Below are positions 1 through 13,164 of a stretch of DNA of 64,000 nt, piece after piece (positions within the stretch are counted from its first letter, which is position 1; every line of letters starts with the position of its first letter). The notes below the pieces were generated by a model. That model was not told the DNA's origin, searched no databases, and saw nothing but the letters and a program-made list of their open reading frames with translations. Location: the NCBI GenBank assembly GCA_036023115.1, contig JAYKKT010000087.1, positions 12,850,001-12,914,000 on the forward strand, given 5' to 3'. This DNA comes from Brasenia schreberi (taxonomy: Eukaryota > Streptophyta > Magnoliopsida > Nymphaeales > Cabombaceae). Position numbers and translations under genes: made by a program.

Positions 1-1450
1 CTAATTGATTTTCTAAAATGAAGGAAAGACATAGGCTGTAAATGGATTATGAAAAAGAAATATAAGATCGATGATTCAATCGACAAGTTTAAAGTGAGGT
101 AGTTGCAAAGGATTTCTTGCAAAAGGAGAGGATAAATTATGTTGAGATATATTCTCCTATTACAAAATTTGTATCTATATGGACAATCCTAATAATATCT
201 GCATATTATAATTTGGGCTTATATCAGTTAGATGTAAAGATAACTTTTCTAAACGGAGATTTAGATGAAATCATATACATGCAACAACTCGAATGATATA
301 CGGTTGAAGACGAAGAAGATAAAGTATATAGGTTGAGAAAATCCCTATATGGCCTAAAACAGTTACCTCACCAATGATATTTGACTTTTCAAAATGCTAT
401 TATTGAACTTGGGTTTGTGGCTAATGAGCTTGATCACTATGTATATATCTAGAATAGTGAGAGCCACTTGTCATCTTATCGTTATATGTAGATGACATAT
501 TGTTGATTGGGAATAACAATGATTTGATTGTCAAAACAAAGTCATGGTTAAACTCAAGGTTCAAAATAAAGAATATGGGGAAAACATTCTATATCTTAGG
601 TATAAAGATTTCTCAAAATAGGGAATCTAAACTCTTATGCCTAAGTCATGAGAGATATATTGACTATATCCTCAAGAAGTTCAAAATGGGTGATGCAAGT
701 CTGCTATTATACCTATTGCAAAAGGGGTGAAATTGAGTAAGGCTGATTGTCCCGATGAAAGGAACGATAAGCCTAATGTTCTTTATGCACAAGTTGTAGG
801 TAGCTTGATGTATGGTATGTTGTGTACAAGACCTGATATTAACTTCATTGTTGGTCTTGTGAGTAGATATCAAAGTAATCCTGGATGAGAGTATTAGATA
901 GTTGTAAAAATGATTTTAAGATATCTGAAAGGAACAAAAGGCTTTAAATTGTGTTTTCAAGCAGATAAACTAAAAGTGGTATGATACTCATATGCTGACT
1001 TTGTTGGGAGCAAAGATGACAACAAATCAACCTCGAAACAAATATTCTTATTTGGAGGTAGTACTGTTTCTTGGGCATGTAAAAAACATGACTATGTAGC
1101 ATTGCATACACAGGAAGCTAAGTATGTGGCTTGTTGTATGACTGCAACGAGTGTCGCCAGGATAAACCGATTCATACGAGATTTGAAGTTGGAGATAGCC
1201 GATGAGTCATTTGTCATTTACTGTAACAACAACGTAGCAATTACTCTTATAAAGAGTGGAACTGACAACTTCAAGAGCAAGCATATAATGGTTAAATACC
1301 ACTATGTTCATGATATGGTTATGAGAAAGGAAATATTCTCTCATACATGCCAACTCATGATATGTTGGTAGACCCCTTGACTAAAGGCATAACACAAGAT
1401 CTTTTCTCAAAACATGTTGCAAACATGAGTTTGAGATATCTTTTATTATT
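1..1450 (+). mobile_element. Ty1/copia retrotransposon remnant (reverse transcriptase and RNase H)
   Basis: Read on the plus strand with several frameshifts and stops, this stretch gives the end of a copia polyprotein. A reverse transcriptase segment begins near 150. It includes the block DVKITFLNGDLDE (about 229-270), the SLYGLKQ block (about 340-365) and an intact YVDD catalytic box (about 485-500). The RNase H part follows, with TRPDI near 830 and EAKYVA near 1115, and the family's terminal DPLTKG motif near 1370. Stops at several points, for example near 295 and 375, show that it is dead. The 5' part (gag, protease, integrase) lies outside the window. A 3' LTR may occupy about 1480-1900, but its ends could not be fixed. 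Confidence 0.9.
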
Positions 1451-2975
1451 GTGTAGGTAAAAAAACCACACAACGGGTGGTGATTGCAATAACAATCATG
1501 AAATGATATTACTAGGAAAACCTTGCAAAAGCGAGCGAAAAATAAGTACGTCACTCCACTTGGCTCGAATGGCCAAGTGGGGATATAAGGAAATAAGTGA
1601 CAATTCTTAACAATCATAGCACAGAAACGGCTGTACTGGCCATCCAACCATTACTATGAAAGAATTGTAATAAAGGAGGCCATAACGACCATGATTGACC
1701 GAAAATGTCTAGCGGTTGAGGAGCTTATCCGTAACCGACTGGATAAAGGCTCCAAAAAAAAGGAAAGTAAGTAGTGAATCCGAGAGGAAAATGAAGTGGG
1801 CGCTGCTCCATAAATAGAGAAGAGCGCAAGAGAACGACACATCAATTGTATATAATCAGATATTCCTCTTACACAAATCCCATTGTCAAAAAACACACAT
1901 AGCTTTTCATCGGCTGATGCAAGAAAGCTGATAGAGAGGATGCCACAGAGTTGACCAGAATCGCCGAAAACACCCCGGAGAGTCGACGGAAAAGGCCATC
2001 ACAAACAGCTTGCAGATAATGAAATCAAGAACATGAAGGAGGCCTAGATGTGCACATAATGGCAGAAAGTTCTTTTTTCCTTTAACGTGAAAAGCATCAA
2101 TGTCAGATGAACTACATCTTAAACCTCATGTTTTTCCGCGGTTCTTTGAAAAGCTAACTAGGAATTTTGAAACCATCTTTATATATTTGAAGGTTTTTCT
2201 TCTTGAAAACCCTACTTGCTTATACTGAAAACCGCCTAAATATTCAGTGGTTTTATCGTTTCACCTGCCAAAATTTCCCATGAGGCACCAATTTTCAGGA
2301 ATTTCAAGTTCATATTCTGATTTCGGCTGCACTTTATAACTAACAGAACTAGATGGATATTTCTAGGGGTTGCTGAAACCCCGGACTCCTAAGAAAAGAT
2401 TGAATCATATGCCAGATGATCGATGTAAATTCCTATTTTATCTTCTACGGTTCTAATAATTTCTGAATCCAGGAACGCAGTTCAATCTCTTTCTATGCTG
2501 TAAAATGCATCATTTTGCACTTTCAACGAATTAACGTATAAGAAGACATCTGCATGGAGAGAGAGAGAGCAAAGCATTGAGAAGGCCAGGCCGAAAGGAT
2601 TTCTTTCCTTCAACCTCTTTTTCTGTGATGATGCCCCATTAAGTTAAAGGCGTGTCATGAGGACAATCTTTCAAGATTTCACCACGCCTTTCCCTTGTGG
2701 CCTGTGTTTTCAAGTTCTCAAAGTTATGGAGTAAGGCCTAGTTGCTAACTAGGAAACTTCAACTCTCCGCACGAGCTCGTGCGAAGGCTAAATAAAGATT
2801 TTTGTCTCGATACTCTAAAGAGAGACTTCGAATGAATGTGAATCACATTATATAACCAAGTAGAAATAAATGTCGTGTGAAGGCAGCAGAAAGCACTCGT
2901 AGAAAACATGCCGGTTCTTGCGTCCGTTGCATCAAAAGAAAGAAGTAATGATCTTTTTGCTGTTACTAACATATA
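1451..2975. other. Gene-free stretch, possible decayed copia 3' LTR at its left
   Basis: The sequence right after the copia RNase H (about 1480-1900) has a TATA-like box near 1810 and could be an LTR, but no second copy is present for comparison. Beyond about 2000 I see no coding potential or recognisable repeat, only short ORFs. Confidence 0.3.
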
Positions 2976-2986
2976 ATATATATATA

Positions 2987-3060
<74 letters not shown>
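2976..3060. repeat. (AT)n microsatellite
   Basis: About 85 bp of nearly pure AT dinucleotide repeat. Confidence 0.97.
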
Positions 3061-3063
<3 letters not shown>

Positions 3064-6000
3064 AATCATATCAATGTTGACGGTTGTTTTTCTTCAAGTC
3101 TTGCCAAACCGATCAACTAAAAACAGCACATTTTTTCATCACTTCTTTCAGTTGTTGCCCAACCGTCACAAACCCCCTTTTTTAGCATATCAACATTTAA
3201 TATGCTGCATGTTTCGAAGGGACCTAGGCATCATGGACACTCTATGTTTGTGAGAAATTGCTTTAATTTGTTCGTATTGCATTATTCCTACTAGCACAAG
3301 TTTTGGCATATATATGTGGCTATGGTATTTTCATGTGTAGACCTTACAGATACACAGAAACGAGCAAGCAGAGAGAGGGAGAGCATTGACCAATTCTGCT
3401 GAGGGTTACCCCTGCGGAGAGCTCTACAAAACATGGCACGGCTTCAACCATCCATCAGACATTAAATGGATCTATTCTACAGTTAGCCGAGGTCTAAATC
3501 TTGTTCAAAAAAATGCTGAGTGGGTAATGCTCAGCTTTTTTATTGATCCCTTTCTCGGAAGTTCTAATTGTAAAAGGTTGAAGACCGGTTAGAGTTCCGA
3601 CATGGTTGGATAGACTAATCTTTTCTGCATAACTGAGAGGAAAAGACAAGTTTCCAACTAATCAATAGGTACCTACCACTTGAATGATTAATTGTACTAA
3701 CGAGATTATTCAAAAGCAGGTTTAGCTAAATGCAATTAATGAGAATCAAAACCAAAACGCATCAATCCAAGGAGAAAATTAATTATGCAAATGAACTAAA
3801 TTTTTAATAATTATGTACCTGATCAATCATATCTTATGTCCTCTTCGAGCTTTGATTATTAGTGGATCAAATAAGGTGCCAGACCTGTTTATCTGTATGA
3901 TAAATAATTGTCCCCGGCCCATGATTCTGCCTTTCCTTTTAACGTCAATGAGCAGCAATGGGGCAGAAGACATGCAAGTTCAACGTGTATGCAAGTTTAA
4001 GGTTCTCTCGTAGAAAAAGAAAGAAAATAGATCGTAGATGATCATGAAATTAAAAAGCTGCTTTAATGCGTGATAGTCGCCGGCGAACTTATCTAAGATT
4101 AGTAATATCGATCCAACAGCAGTCATTCAGCACTAAGTATGATCAGTCAATGGTTTTGCTGTGTCTATCTTATTGTGATTTATATTGGTACTTATTTCTT
4201 GCTTGCGATGTATAATGCCCATCGTACAACTTCGCCCACCTGGAGAGTGGCCTTTTTCTTTAATCTCTCTCATGAGTTCGATTCTCTGACAAGTGCCACC
4301 AGACTTGATTCCTAGCAGCCTTACTTGATGGATCTTAACGTGTAACTGAGTTTTTACTCGTAAATATATTTCTGTAATTGTCTAGCCGCCTAAGATATAT
4401 GCTATCACAGTCTTCCGTGCAGGCATGCATGTACAATTATGAGAAAAGAAGAAATAACTAATAAAAGAGTGTGATACAACCAAGAATGATTGTTATTAAT
4501 CTTGCTTGCTACAAGCAGATTCTTTACGTTTCGTCCGTGCCACTATGAATTTTCTAATGTTTCTTTTTGACAGAACCTGAAATATGAACCTCTCTCTCTC
4601 CAGAGTCCAGTATCCAAGGAGGCAGCGCAAATGACTACGCACCCATTTTTTTTTACTAAAAGGAAACATATTGTGGGATTCCGCGAAATAATTACTGAAG
4701 GATTGACAATCAATTGGAAAATCCTAGCCTTTATTCTTTTTCTTGCTCCCTGACACAGCAGAAATCATTGGAGCAAGCAAATTATTCTAACTGGAGAAAA
4801 TGTACAAATACCTTGATGGAAAAATAGTCACAAGAATAGCAATAGGTGCTAGCTCTTACATCGATAAACACCAGTCAAATGTGTCTGTGCCTACTGACAA
4901 ACTATGGTGCATGGAAAGATCAGGCTTACTCAATTCTTAACGCGATTTTGCCATCAGAATAGATCCTTGGCAAACATGACTCAAGTAAAAGAAGTAAAAT
5001 CTAAGCATCGATCACCCAATATCACATACACAATTTCTATTTTCTATGATAAATAATGCTTTTTAAGTGGATTATCAAACCAAAGATGAAATAGACAAGC
5101 ACTTAAGAGTATGAAAATTCTCACTAAATCGTTTCAAGAACGAACATGCCTCTGCCCTGATCTGTAAAAACGAAAAGGCAAACGTTTTTCTATCGTGATG
5201 GCTATTAAAATATGAGGTGGTTGGCAAAGAAAAGCACAATATGACTCAATGATGGGCATCTTCTATGATAAACTGTCGGCCAGAAAGAATAATGGAAAAT
5301 GCTCCTCCTCTTATTCCACCTTGAGTTCCTCGATAGCATGTACTGTTTTTTTAATGAAAGATTAGGTATAATTACATAATACGATATGAGAGCCATAACA
5401 TTGCAAATATTCTCAATAACATCTCGAGATGTTGAGTATTGTTTTCTATGTTTCTTGAAATCGAATGCCTACATTCGGCCTACAACATGAAACTTGACCA
5501 AGAATACTGATGATCTTCATTCCTCTCTTGTGCGATTGTAAACCGATGGCGGGCATATATGTGCTATGAGATACTGAAACTGGATATTCAATTAAGCTGA
5601 TTTGGGGGATTCACAACGTTATTTTTTCTCTATGATATTCAGATATATAACCTTCATTATTTGAACATTTTACTAAATCAAGAAGAAGAAGAGTCAGGTC
5701 GAAGACAGTAAAAGGACCACATATAATCCGAAGAAGAAGAAGGAGAGCAACAACAAGAACGACGAAGACAATAAAAGATAATTGGTGTTGGGTGCCACTA
5801 CGAAGGATATGCCAAGACAGCACAATAGGTATTCCCAGATTAGGGTTGCCGGAGGAAGATGGAAATTCATTCGAAGTGTCAATCCAGTGCCAATAACTTC
5901 ACAGATTTTGAAGACTACGATATGAAAAATCTAAAGTAAGCTTCTTTAATTCATCGATCATCCACAGGAATCAACACTGAATAACCTCCGGTCAGTGAGT

Positions 6001-6477
6001 ACAGAATATGAAGCAACAAAGATCGCAAGAAGATGATGATAAACTGTTCCACAAGTTGCATACAATCCTATCACGAACCTTCTATATCTGCGTACATGAC
6101 AGACGGATAACAACACAGTGACGTCTTGAAATTCGAGAAATTAAACAAGAAATGAGTATTCCCACCGCTACCATCGTTCATCACGATCATCATCATCATC
6201 TTCTTCGTCTATATATATGCGCACTAGTATTACCACTATCAATACCGAAACTATATATGACTGTTACAGCTACAGCTACAGCAGCTAGCACTATATTCCT
6301 AACAACAACTTACACGGGAGGAAATAGACTGAAAAAAAGCAAAACTAGGAACAAGGGAAAGACTGAGAAAAACAATAAAGTAGCTAGATTATCTAGATCA
6401 TCGTTCCAAAATTTAGTAAAATATAGGGTGCAACTTGAAGCTAGCTTTTCTACTCACAATAGATCCTGTTCGGTCCA
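3061..6477. other. Intergenic stretch without a recognisable gene
   Basis: Only short ORFs without family signatures are present. A 68-codon ORF at 3386-3592 and a His-rich ORF at 6152-6481 look fortuitous. The right end (about 6000-6477) lies downstream of the minus-strand ALOG gene and probably holds its 3' UTR. A B-box-like stretch near 4280 may be a worn SINE, but that is weak. Confidence 0.4.
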
Positions 6478-7134
6478 TTAAGCCGGCCCCTTTCTCACCA
6501 CATGAGATAATCCGGCCATCAAAGCTCCTGCAGCGCTGGTGCCAGCTGGTTCCGGCTTCACGGGGTTTGTGTCATCGTCGACCATCATGCTGGTTGAGCT
6601 TGCCGCTGCGGCCTCTGGTGGCCTCTGGGTAGGTGGGGGCCGCTTTCTCTTCTTCTTCTCATAGGCGATTCCTCTTGCCTTGGCCTGCAATTCCCTCACC
6701 TCTCTCAGATAGAGGCGCACTGCCCGGGCTCCGAAGGGGTTTGAATCTGGCTTGCCGCCGTTCTCTTCGTAGGCAGCCCGGAGTCGGCCGATAAGTGCGT
6801 CCAGGCTGCCCCAGGCCTGGCGGAGCGGACACGGGCATGGGCATGGTGGGTTTGGGTGTCCAAAGAAGGGGCACATCTGTGTGTGCACCTTGGTCTTGCC
6901 AAACTGGTCTAGGTAGCGCAGGAACTCCAAAACATGCGCACCGCTGCACTTTGATAGTGACAATGGTGGCCGATGGTTCCTTAGATACTGCCCAAAGGTG
7001 TTCCAATCTCTTCTCTTCTGTGATTCATATCTGCTGAGAGTTGATGGGCTTGTGTTTGGGTTGGTGGTGTTGGTGATTTTGCTGCTATTGGTTGTGGATG
7101 TTTGAGATTCATCTGCAATATTCATGGTAGCCAT
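6478..7134 (-). CDS. ALOG (LSH/G1-like) domain nuclear protein, intronless
   Basis: The product is a 218-residue protein encoded by one exon, the usual form for this land-plant family. Residues 1-33 are a Ser/Thr/Asn-rich leader. The ALOG domain spans about 34-163. It starts with [11 protein letters not shown] and holds the family's zinc-ribbon insertion with His84, Cys88, His93, Cys98 and Cys100, followed by the Pro/Cys-rich segment and the helix [20 protein letters not shown] basic nuclear localisation signal, KKKRKR, closes the domain at about 160-165. The C-terminal tail is low-complexity and Ala/Pro-rich. ALOG proteins are DNA-binding, recombinase-derived regulators of meristem, organ-boundary and light responses; the specific role here is inferred. 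Which LSH paralogue this is cannot be told by eye. The ATG at 7134 is chosen because it gives the usual short leader. Confidence 0.95.
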   Translation of the reverse strand: MATMNIADESQTSTTNSSKITNTTNPNTSPSTLSRYESQKRRDWNTFGQYLRNHRPPLSLSKCSGAHVLEFLRYLDQFGKTKVHTQMCPFFGHPNPPCPCPCPLRQAWGSLDALIGRLRAAYEENGGKPDSNPFGARAVRLYLREVRELQAKARGIAYEKKKRKRPPPTQRPPEAAAASSTSMMVDDDTNPVKPEPAGTSAAGALMAGLSHVVRKGPA

Positions 7135-8457
7135 AGGAAATGAGATCTTTCGGAACTTATGATTTTTTGCGCCTTCTTACCTGCTTATCTGATATTACGA
7201 TCTTCAATGATCAGAGCTCCCTTGGATCTGTTTCTTCTTAGCTTGCATCTGATGATCTCCTTGCTTCTCTTCACTCTCTCCTTCCTTCAATCGGATGATG
7301 CGTTTGGATTCTCTGATGATAGATCGAAAACTGCGGGTATTTATTCAATGATTAGTTATTTTTCTTTGTAGTTATTTATTTGGTCATTTGTGAGTGAGAT
7401 TGACGCGCGCTTTATTGGATACTATTTTGTTCTCTTCCTTTCTGTTGATGGATGGATGAAAGGTACAGTTTGCCTACCTTTCTTCTTTTTTTTACTCTGG
7501 AGTAAAGACACAGTGTATTGTGGTTGTTGGTGAACTCATTACCATGAGCATGTCACTTAGTTTATAATTTTAAAAGCTTACAGGTAAAAACAGGAACCTG
7601 TTTTCCATGTATTATTGTGTTTTCTTTCCTTTCACATCTTTACATTTGATATCCACAAACGGGAGAAGTTGGAGTTTTGGATTTCTGAATATCTGTCACG
7701 TTTTACTAAAGGAAGAGATGTACTGTTCTTTCTACTTTTGGTGGAAACCAACAGTTCAAGGATGAACTGTCTAAATTGTTGCAGTCACTTCCTCCCCTCC
7801 CCCTCCTCTTCTCTCTCTCTCTCTCATACTCACACAGAGATACACATACTTATATGTGTGTTTCCAACATGTGGTAGTGGAATTTTGGTGCTTATTAATT
7901 AGTTTACATATTATCAGTCAATGTAGGTATTAAATCATTTGGCACGTATCGGTTGATTGTATTACATTAAGAGCTTCTTTTGTTGGTTATTTTTAGTTGT
8001 GGGGAAAACATTCTCAAGAAAAGGAGAAGAAACCTCTACTGCGCAGTTTGCTGTTTGGGTAACAAAAGGATATCATTGATGGAATCGATTGCATTATTTG
8101 TTTAAAAATCGATCGGGTAGAAAGCTGCCTAAGAATTCTTTGCTTATTTCAGTAGATGTTACACAATATGAACAGTTGGTCAATAAGTTGAGTTTCATTC
8201 TTATCATTTATTGATATGAATGCAATGATTTAATCATAAAAGAGTGAACCGAGTCCAGGTGAAACTGCGAGGTTTTCTGCATAAAGATCCTGACACGGTT
8301 TTATCTTGTGGGCTTACTCAACTAGGGCAGACAAGCGAATCCATCTGTTGGCAAACACGGTACCTGAACTAAACTGGATGGAGTTATTTGAGAAGATCGT
8401 CAACCAGTCCAACCAAGCCGAACTATGAGCTGCTCGATCCTTTCACTTCTCATCCCG
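7135..8457. other. Upstream region of the ALOG gene, no gene seen
   Basis: This region probably includes promoter and 5' UTR for the minus-strand ALOG gene. CT-rich tracts lie near 7240-7280 and 7795-7825. No coding signal is visible. Confidence 0.4.
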
Positions 8458-8757
8458 CAGCAACAACAACTAAGCCTTTTTTCCCCTTTGTTTGACATAG
8501 TTCTATCATGTTAGCAGTTAACTCATAATAAACTAGATATTCTTTATTGTTTTTTTTCGATACTTTTGTGGTCGTCTTTTAATGTTTTTAAAATTTCGTT
8601 TTTCAGACCACCTTAAACGATGTTCTCTAGTTTTATCCTCTAGTGGTGTCGCACATAATTTATTTCTAATAACCTAATTATGTATATGATCTTTTATTGA
8701 ATAATCACTCATGGATCTCAACATCTTATTTCTGTCACCTGCTCAGAACCTATGTAA
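8458..8757 (-). mobile_element. RTE-clade LINE 3' fragment (old)
   Basis: The reverse complement ends in GGCTTAGTTGTTGTTGTTGC, the same tail as the better copies at 48330-48771 and 54623-55213. It retains decayed blocks for the C-terminal part of the ORF, including CATAATTAGGTTATTAGAAA. It is strongly diverged and 5'-truncated. Confidence 0.75.
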
Positions 8758-10394
8758 ATTGAAATTATTTGATAAGACGTATAATGTGTATTTAGTTGTT
8801 TGTGCAGGAAGAAAGGGTGAGACATGGGTTTGCGAATTTTCCTTGGGCAAATAAGAGAACGAATCTTTCTGTCGATGTCACGGAGTTACCGATAGTCAGT
8901 GGACGAAAATAGCCCCCTTCAGTATCGTGGTATGCTGAGCTCCCACTGTGGTATTTGAGAAATTGATGTGGAGAAAATGGTCAGTACAAGCGGACGCACT
9001 CGTGTGAGTCTATGGTCAAACGCCGGGACGGGGAACTGAGTCGCTACTCAGAATTCAATGCCGTTGACCGGCTGTATTACGCACACACGAGGGTAGTGCT
9101 AAATTGGCAGGCAGGAAATGACGAAACTGCCATTGTTTACCGGATGTACAAGAGTGTTTGGATCGGGCAGGGAATTAGAGAGGAATTACGAGGAAAGTGA
9201 GAGGTCCTGGTCATTCTTTTCCCACGGTTGGTTGCCGGCTGCTGTGAGTTCCATCTCCTCTCATGTTACTTCCCTTTGTTGGACTTCTCGTTATGGCTAG
9301 GCAGTTCATAGGACCCAGCGACAATGAACATGTTCAGAAGGCCCACCATAATGTGTGACTCGTCTTGGATTAAAATTGTTTAATATTTATAAAAAAAGTA
9401 TGAGAAACTAGACGACGAACACTTGAAAAAGAATCCAGAGCACCTCAATGGTGTTCTAATATCATCTTGCTTTTTTCTAACATAAACATTGATATAAAGA
9501 CAAGACAGAGCACAATGGTATTGTATCAGTTTGTGTCATTAGGGATGGTAATGGGTAGGGTTGGAGCGGTTTCCCAGTCCACCCAACACTGAACCGAACT
9601 TTGAAAAGTTCCTACATCCTATGTTGTAGAACCAATCCGACTCACTATTAAAGTCAATGGAACCCGCAATGTATGTATTGATGTTTCAGGCACACCACAA
9701 TGAGGCTCAGACCATAGTTCAAGCATGTCATTTTATGCCTCAACATACTTCCAATTAGAAACAATAAAAATGTTGAAACCTATGGTTCCTATTTCCCTAT
9801 ATTCTGGGCCGCGTCGGGTCAGTGCAGTATCACTATAAACCAGCCATGTTCTTGTGAGATTATAATCCAACCTAACACTATGCAGGTCAGGTTTTCCACC
9901 CTACCAATCGGCTTGGTGTGGGTTGGATGGTTGCAAATTGCAATCTCCTAAGTGGCACGCTTCGAAGATTTTCTAGGGTGAAGCAAAGTTCAGTTGGGTA
10001 TGAAAGGTGAGACAGTCATTTAATATAGTTCTTCGAAAAATTCGAGTGACTCGCTTTTGGTTTAAGTTTGCGGGTAGGGATGTAAGTATGAATTTAGCAA
10101 ATCGGACGAATCGAAAGATATGAATTCAGCTTCTTGTTTTAGAGACCAAGACCAAACCCTGTGAAAATAAACTACAATCAGATTCAGATATCGATTACCC
10201 AGTTGGACAAACCCAAATGACCACAATCGGAGTCCAAATCTCATTGGTCTTCGGTTTCAGAAACCGGCTCCAGTTAATTAACTGGATTAGAGTATATCAG
10301 ATACAACTGATCCGTTGACATAGATATTTGTCAAAACTTTGATGAGCACATGCATGATCAGTTGAAATTTCACTGCACTAAAGGAATAGGGTTT
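8758..10394. other. Intergenic stretch without a recognisable gene
   Basis: Short ORFs at 9012-9300 and 10062-10244 carry no family signature. No repeat boundary could be recognised. Confidence 0.35.
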
Positions 10395-10703
10395 TTATCA
10401 GTGGTTACACAAAGAAACACATATATGTAATGAAGTTATTAAAACAAATTGAGAGTAACATCTGTAAATGACAAGATAAGGAAAAATCATTTAAGATGGT
10501 TTGGACAAGGAGAAAGACAATAAAAAAGAGCAAAAACTATAGTGTGAAAATGTTAAAAGAGAAAGAAAAAGACCTTAAAAGTATTGAAAGTAAACAATAA
10601 AAAATGATCTATTTTATATTAAGTTATCTATTAGCTCTATGAAAACAGAAAATTCATGTAACTGACCTATCTAGGATGGAAGAAAAGCTTAGTTGTTGTT
10701 GAG
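10395..10703 (+). mobile_element. RTE-clade LINE 3' fragment (old)
   Basis: It aligns by eye with the C-terminal coding part of the younger RTE copies. The counterparts of [24 protein letters not shown] and the CWKE..IKNDL block are all present but frameshifted. It ends in AAGCTTAGTTGTTGTTGAG. Confidence 0.8.
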
Positions 10704-10789
10704 TTTCTTCGTTAATTATCAACTCATGGAACTAAGCTTCACATTCAACTTACTTGTGACTTAATCGAGATGCCATTCCCACGGAAACA

Positions 10790-10935
10790 AGGTGTTCTTT
10801 TGGTTACAATGGGAGACCAAAGCACCTCTCTCTCTCTCACACACCGAGACACACTGATGCACCGCCCAGGTATCAAATTCGCACCTGCTTAATGGGAGTC
10901 GGAAAGCTCTACCAATGAGCTAACGCTCTCGGCAG
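10790..10935 (-). mobile_element. tRNA-derived SINE-like element
   Basis: On the minus strand it carries an internal Pol III A-box-like stretch (GTTAGCTCATTGGTAGAGC, near 10920-10900). A B-box-like TTTGATACC lies about 40 bp further on, followed by a non-tRNA body with GA-repeat. It shares layout with copies near 12220, 22978, 43278 and 52411. Confidence 0.55.
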
Positions 10936-11695
10936 ATGCTAGCTCCACCGAAACAAGGTATTATTTTCTTTTCGTTTTCTGGTGGGAAACAATTCTGTAG
11001 CCATTACTTGGACTCGTCATTATTTATTTATTACTTGGGATGACCACCCTCGGCATGGATTGTATTTGGACGATTTTGCTTAAAGCAACATATCTCGCCC
11101 TTCATTCCCTTCGGAGGGAGAACGCCACCTGCATGCGTTTGGTCCCATACGGATCAAGCCTTGCCCGACTTTTTCCATGTGCACCACAGCGCATCTTCAC
11201 CGGTCTCGGAATGGCAGCTTCTCCAAATGAAAGGCCCATCATTGGCTCAAGGCATCCGCCTACTAATGCAAACGCTACATGATCGCACAAGAAGGAGAAG
11301 AGAGCAGATGCACGCAGAGTACTTCAAAAGGAGTAAATCTTATTGTTAGACACGAAGACACTACATTAATATGTTATGTTATGGGGACGCTTCCTTATGA
11401 AGAGATCAGCTTCTACAAGGGTGGACGAAAGGCCGAATATGCTGTGTACAAAGGATTTGTCATAATTAAGAGAGGTACATATGCAATGAATATTAGGTAT
11501 AAACACAAAGTGGTTTCCTATTTACTCTTGCCTCTGCCCCTGGTTATGCAAGTAATTCTCAAGGATGAAGTGAACGTGTTCGCTGAATTTGGAGCATCTA
11601 ATTGTCCAGTCGGTTTTGATAGTCAACTATAAAAGAAATCATTCATTTATAGTAAGTAAACAAGTATTGAAGATGCAGTTTTTGTTTTTCACTAG
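10936..11695. other. Gene-free stretch with one unassigned ORF
   Basis: An open frame of 117 codons at 11279-11632 (plus) shows no recognisable domain. Overlapping ORFs on both strands at 11040-11349 suggest chance open frames rather than a gene. Confidence 0.3.
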
Positions 11696-11800
11696 TATTT
11701 TCATATAAAAGCTTTCAAGTTAAAGGAGGTCATAGGTTCAATACCCTAGAGATGCACCGTGTAGGGTTCCTAGAGGAAGTTTTTTTTAATATATTCGTCA
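11696..11800 (+). mobile_element. Partial SINE-like element
   Basis: The stretch GGTCATAGGTTCAATACCC carries a B-box-like core followed by a GATGCACC block and a T-run. It resembles the second half of the SINE at 52411-52522. Confidence 0.4.
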
Positions 11801-12219
11801 TTATATTTGAGATGGGCAGTCATTTAGCTAGTTCCTTTTGAGGTTAAGAACTGCTAATTTGAAAAATTAATAGAAAAAAAGGTTTGGTCAGGAAGGCCAC
11901 TGAAGTATAGTGCACAAATACGGGGCCCGCCGTGACACCAATGCATGGACATATAAGTCACCGTGACGCCCATATCTACTCTCCAAATTCAATCAAGTTT
12001 CACCTGCTTGAATTTCCAGTCTGTAACTAAGCCAATATCATTTCATTGCTTTCTTTTCTGCATATCTCTTCATTGATTTCTTTGTATTTTATATTCTGAA
12101 ATCGTACACATAGCATAAAACCATGTCTCCTCTTTTCTAAAGGGAGTGGTGTTATGACAAAGGTGCGGTGTGGTTGAGCAGGGTAGGTTTTCTTTTCCTT
12201 TTAAGGGCTTAGTTGGCTT

Positions 12220-12325
12220 TTTACGTTGTTGGTACAGCAGAGAGACCGAAGCCAGGTGCACGCACGGGGTATCGAACTCATGATCTTGCCCTCCTACCCA
12301 GGTGAGCTAGGGCTACCTCTTCATG
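12220..12325 (-). mobile_element. tRNA-derived SINE-like element
   Basis: Read on the minus strand it has an A-box-like TAGCTCACCTGGGTAGGAG and a B-box-like GAGTTCGATACCC. A GTGCACCTGGCTTCGGTCTC body follows. This is the same architecture as 52411-52522 and 43278-43382. Confidence 0.6.
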
Positions 12326-12329
12326 CAGG

Positions 12330-12900
12330 GCCCAGCTAGTTATTTTTTTCTTCTGATAGAAAGGAGGGCCGAAGCCCGAATTGCATTTCACCTAGTATCC
12401 CCTTTCAAAGGAGATATCAATAAGGTCAGCCAAAAGCAAAAACTGTTCTATTCAAGCTAACCGAAAGGTTAAGTCAGGTCATAGGATGCCAGGCGATCGG
12501 AACATTGGTTCCCTTCACGCAAGATGTGACATACGGATCTGCCATGGCCGACGAAGCATGCTTTAAATGTGGATCAGTAAAGAGCAACGGGACTCACTAT
12601 TATCATTTAAGGTTCGAACCAAGTTAGAAGAATCCGACTCCATGGTCAGGTTTCTGATGCCTAGCGTCCAACTCAATTGAAGGCCCGTCAAGATACCCCA
12701 TGCTTCAGCTTTACCTGAGGAGCACCACCCAAGGTTTCGAGCACGATCCAATTCTCTGCGTTGTCCCGGATCAGACCGGCACAAGCAGCGGGGCCTGGGT
12801 TTTCTCTCGATTCTCCATCTATGTCCCAGTTTAACCCAGCCTGCCGGCAGTGCCTGACAGGTAACGGCTGGCAGAGTGGGAGTCGAGGAGGAACGATCCG
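12330..12900 (-). pseudogene. L1-type LINE 3' end: RNase H domain remnant
   Basis: The minus strand, with one frameshift near 12700, encodes the RNase H-like domain found at the end of many plant L1 ORF2 proteins. The blocks in order are LNWDIDGE (about 12830), AACAGLIRDN (about 12780), AEAWGILTGLQLSW (about 12690), MESDSSNLVRTL (about 12640) and HILREGNQCSDRLAS (about 12520). These carry the Asp, Glu and Asp positions expected of the active site. Stops and the frameshift make it non-functional. The reverse transcriptase part is missing upstream. Confidence 0.8.
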
Positions 12901-13164
12901 AAGCTTCAGCCTAGAGCCTGAAACCATATTTGCACAGTGTCTGATCCACTGCCATGGCTGGTGGAGAGGTGCAGGGAAAGCATTAAACGTTCTATTGTTT
13001 CTCCATTTCCTCTGGGGCTTAGTTTTTTTGAAACAATCAGTTACAGATGCAACACGGATCAATAAAGCGGAATAAATGGAGACAACCCAAATAACTGAGT
13101 TGTTTAAAAAATAGGAAAGGACATGAATGGTTAAATATATATAGGGCATCTTAAATACATAATA

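Noticed and set aside
4225..4330. Another SINE copy with a GAGTTCGATTCTC B-box-like block
   Set aside because: No matching A box or shared body is visible, so it was not listed as an element.
6152..6481. His-rich 109-codon open frame downstream of the ALOG gene
   Set aside because: Low-complexity composition, with no homologue-like pattern. It lies in the likely 3' UTR of the opposite-strand gene.
10895..10935. Possible tRNA gene from the GTTAGCTCATTGGTAGAGC block
   Set aside because: No acceptor stem, anticodon arm or proper T arm can be formed. It fits a SINE head better.
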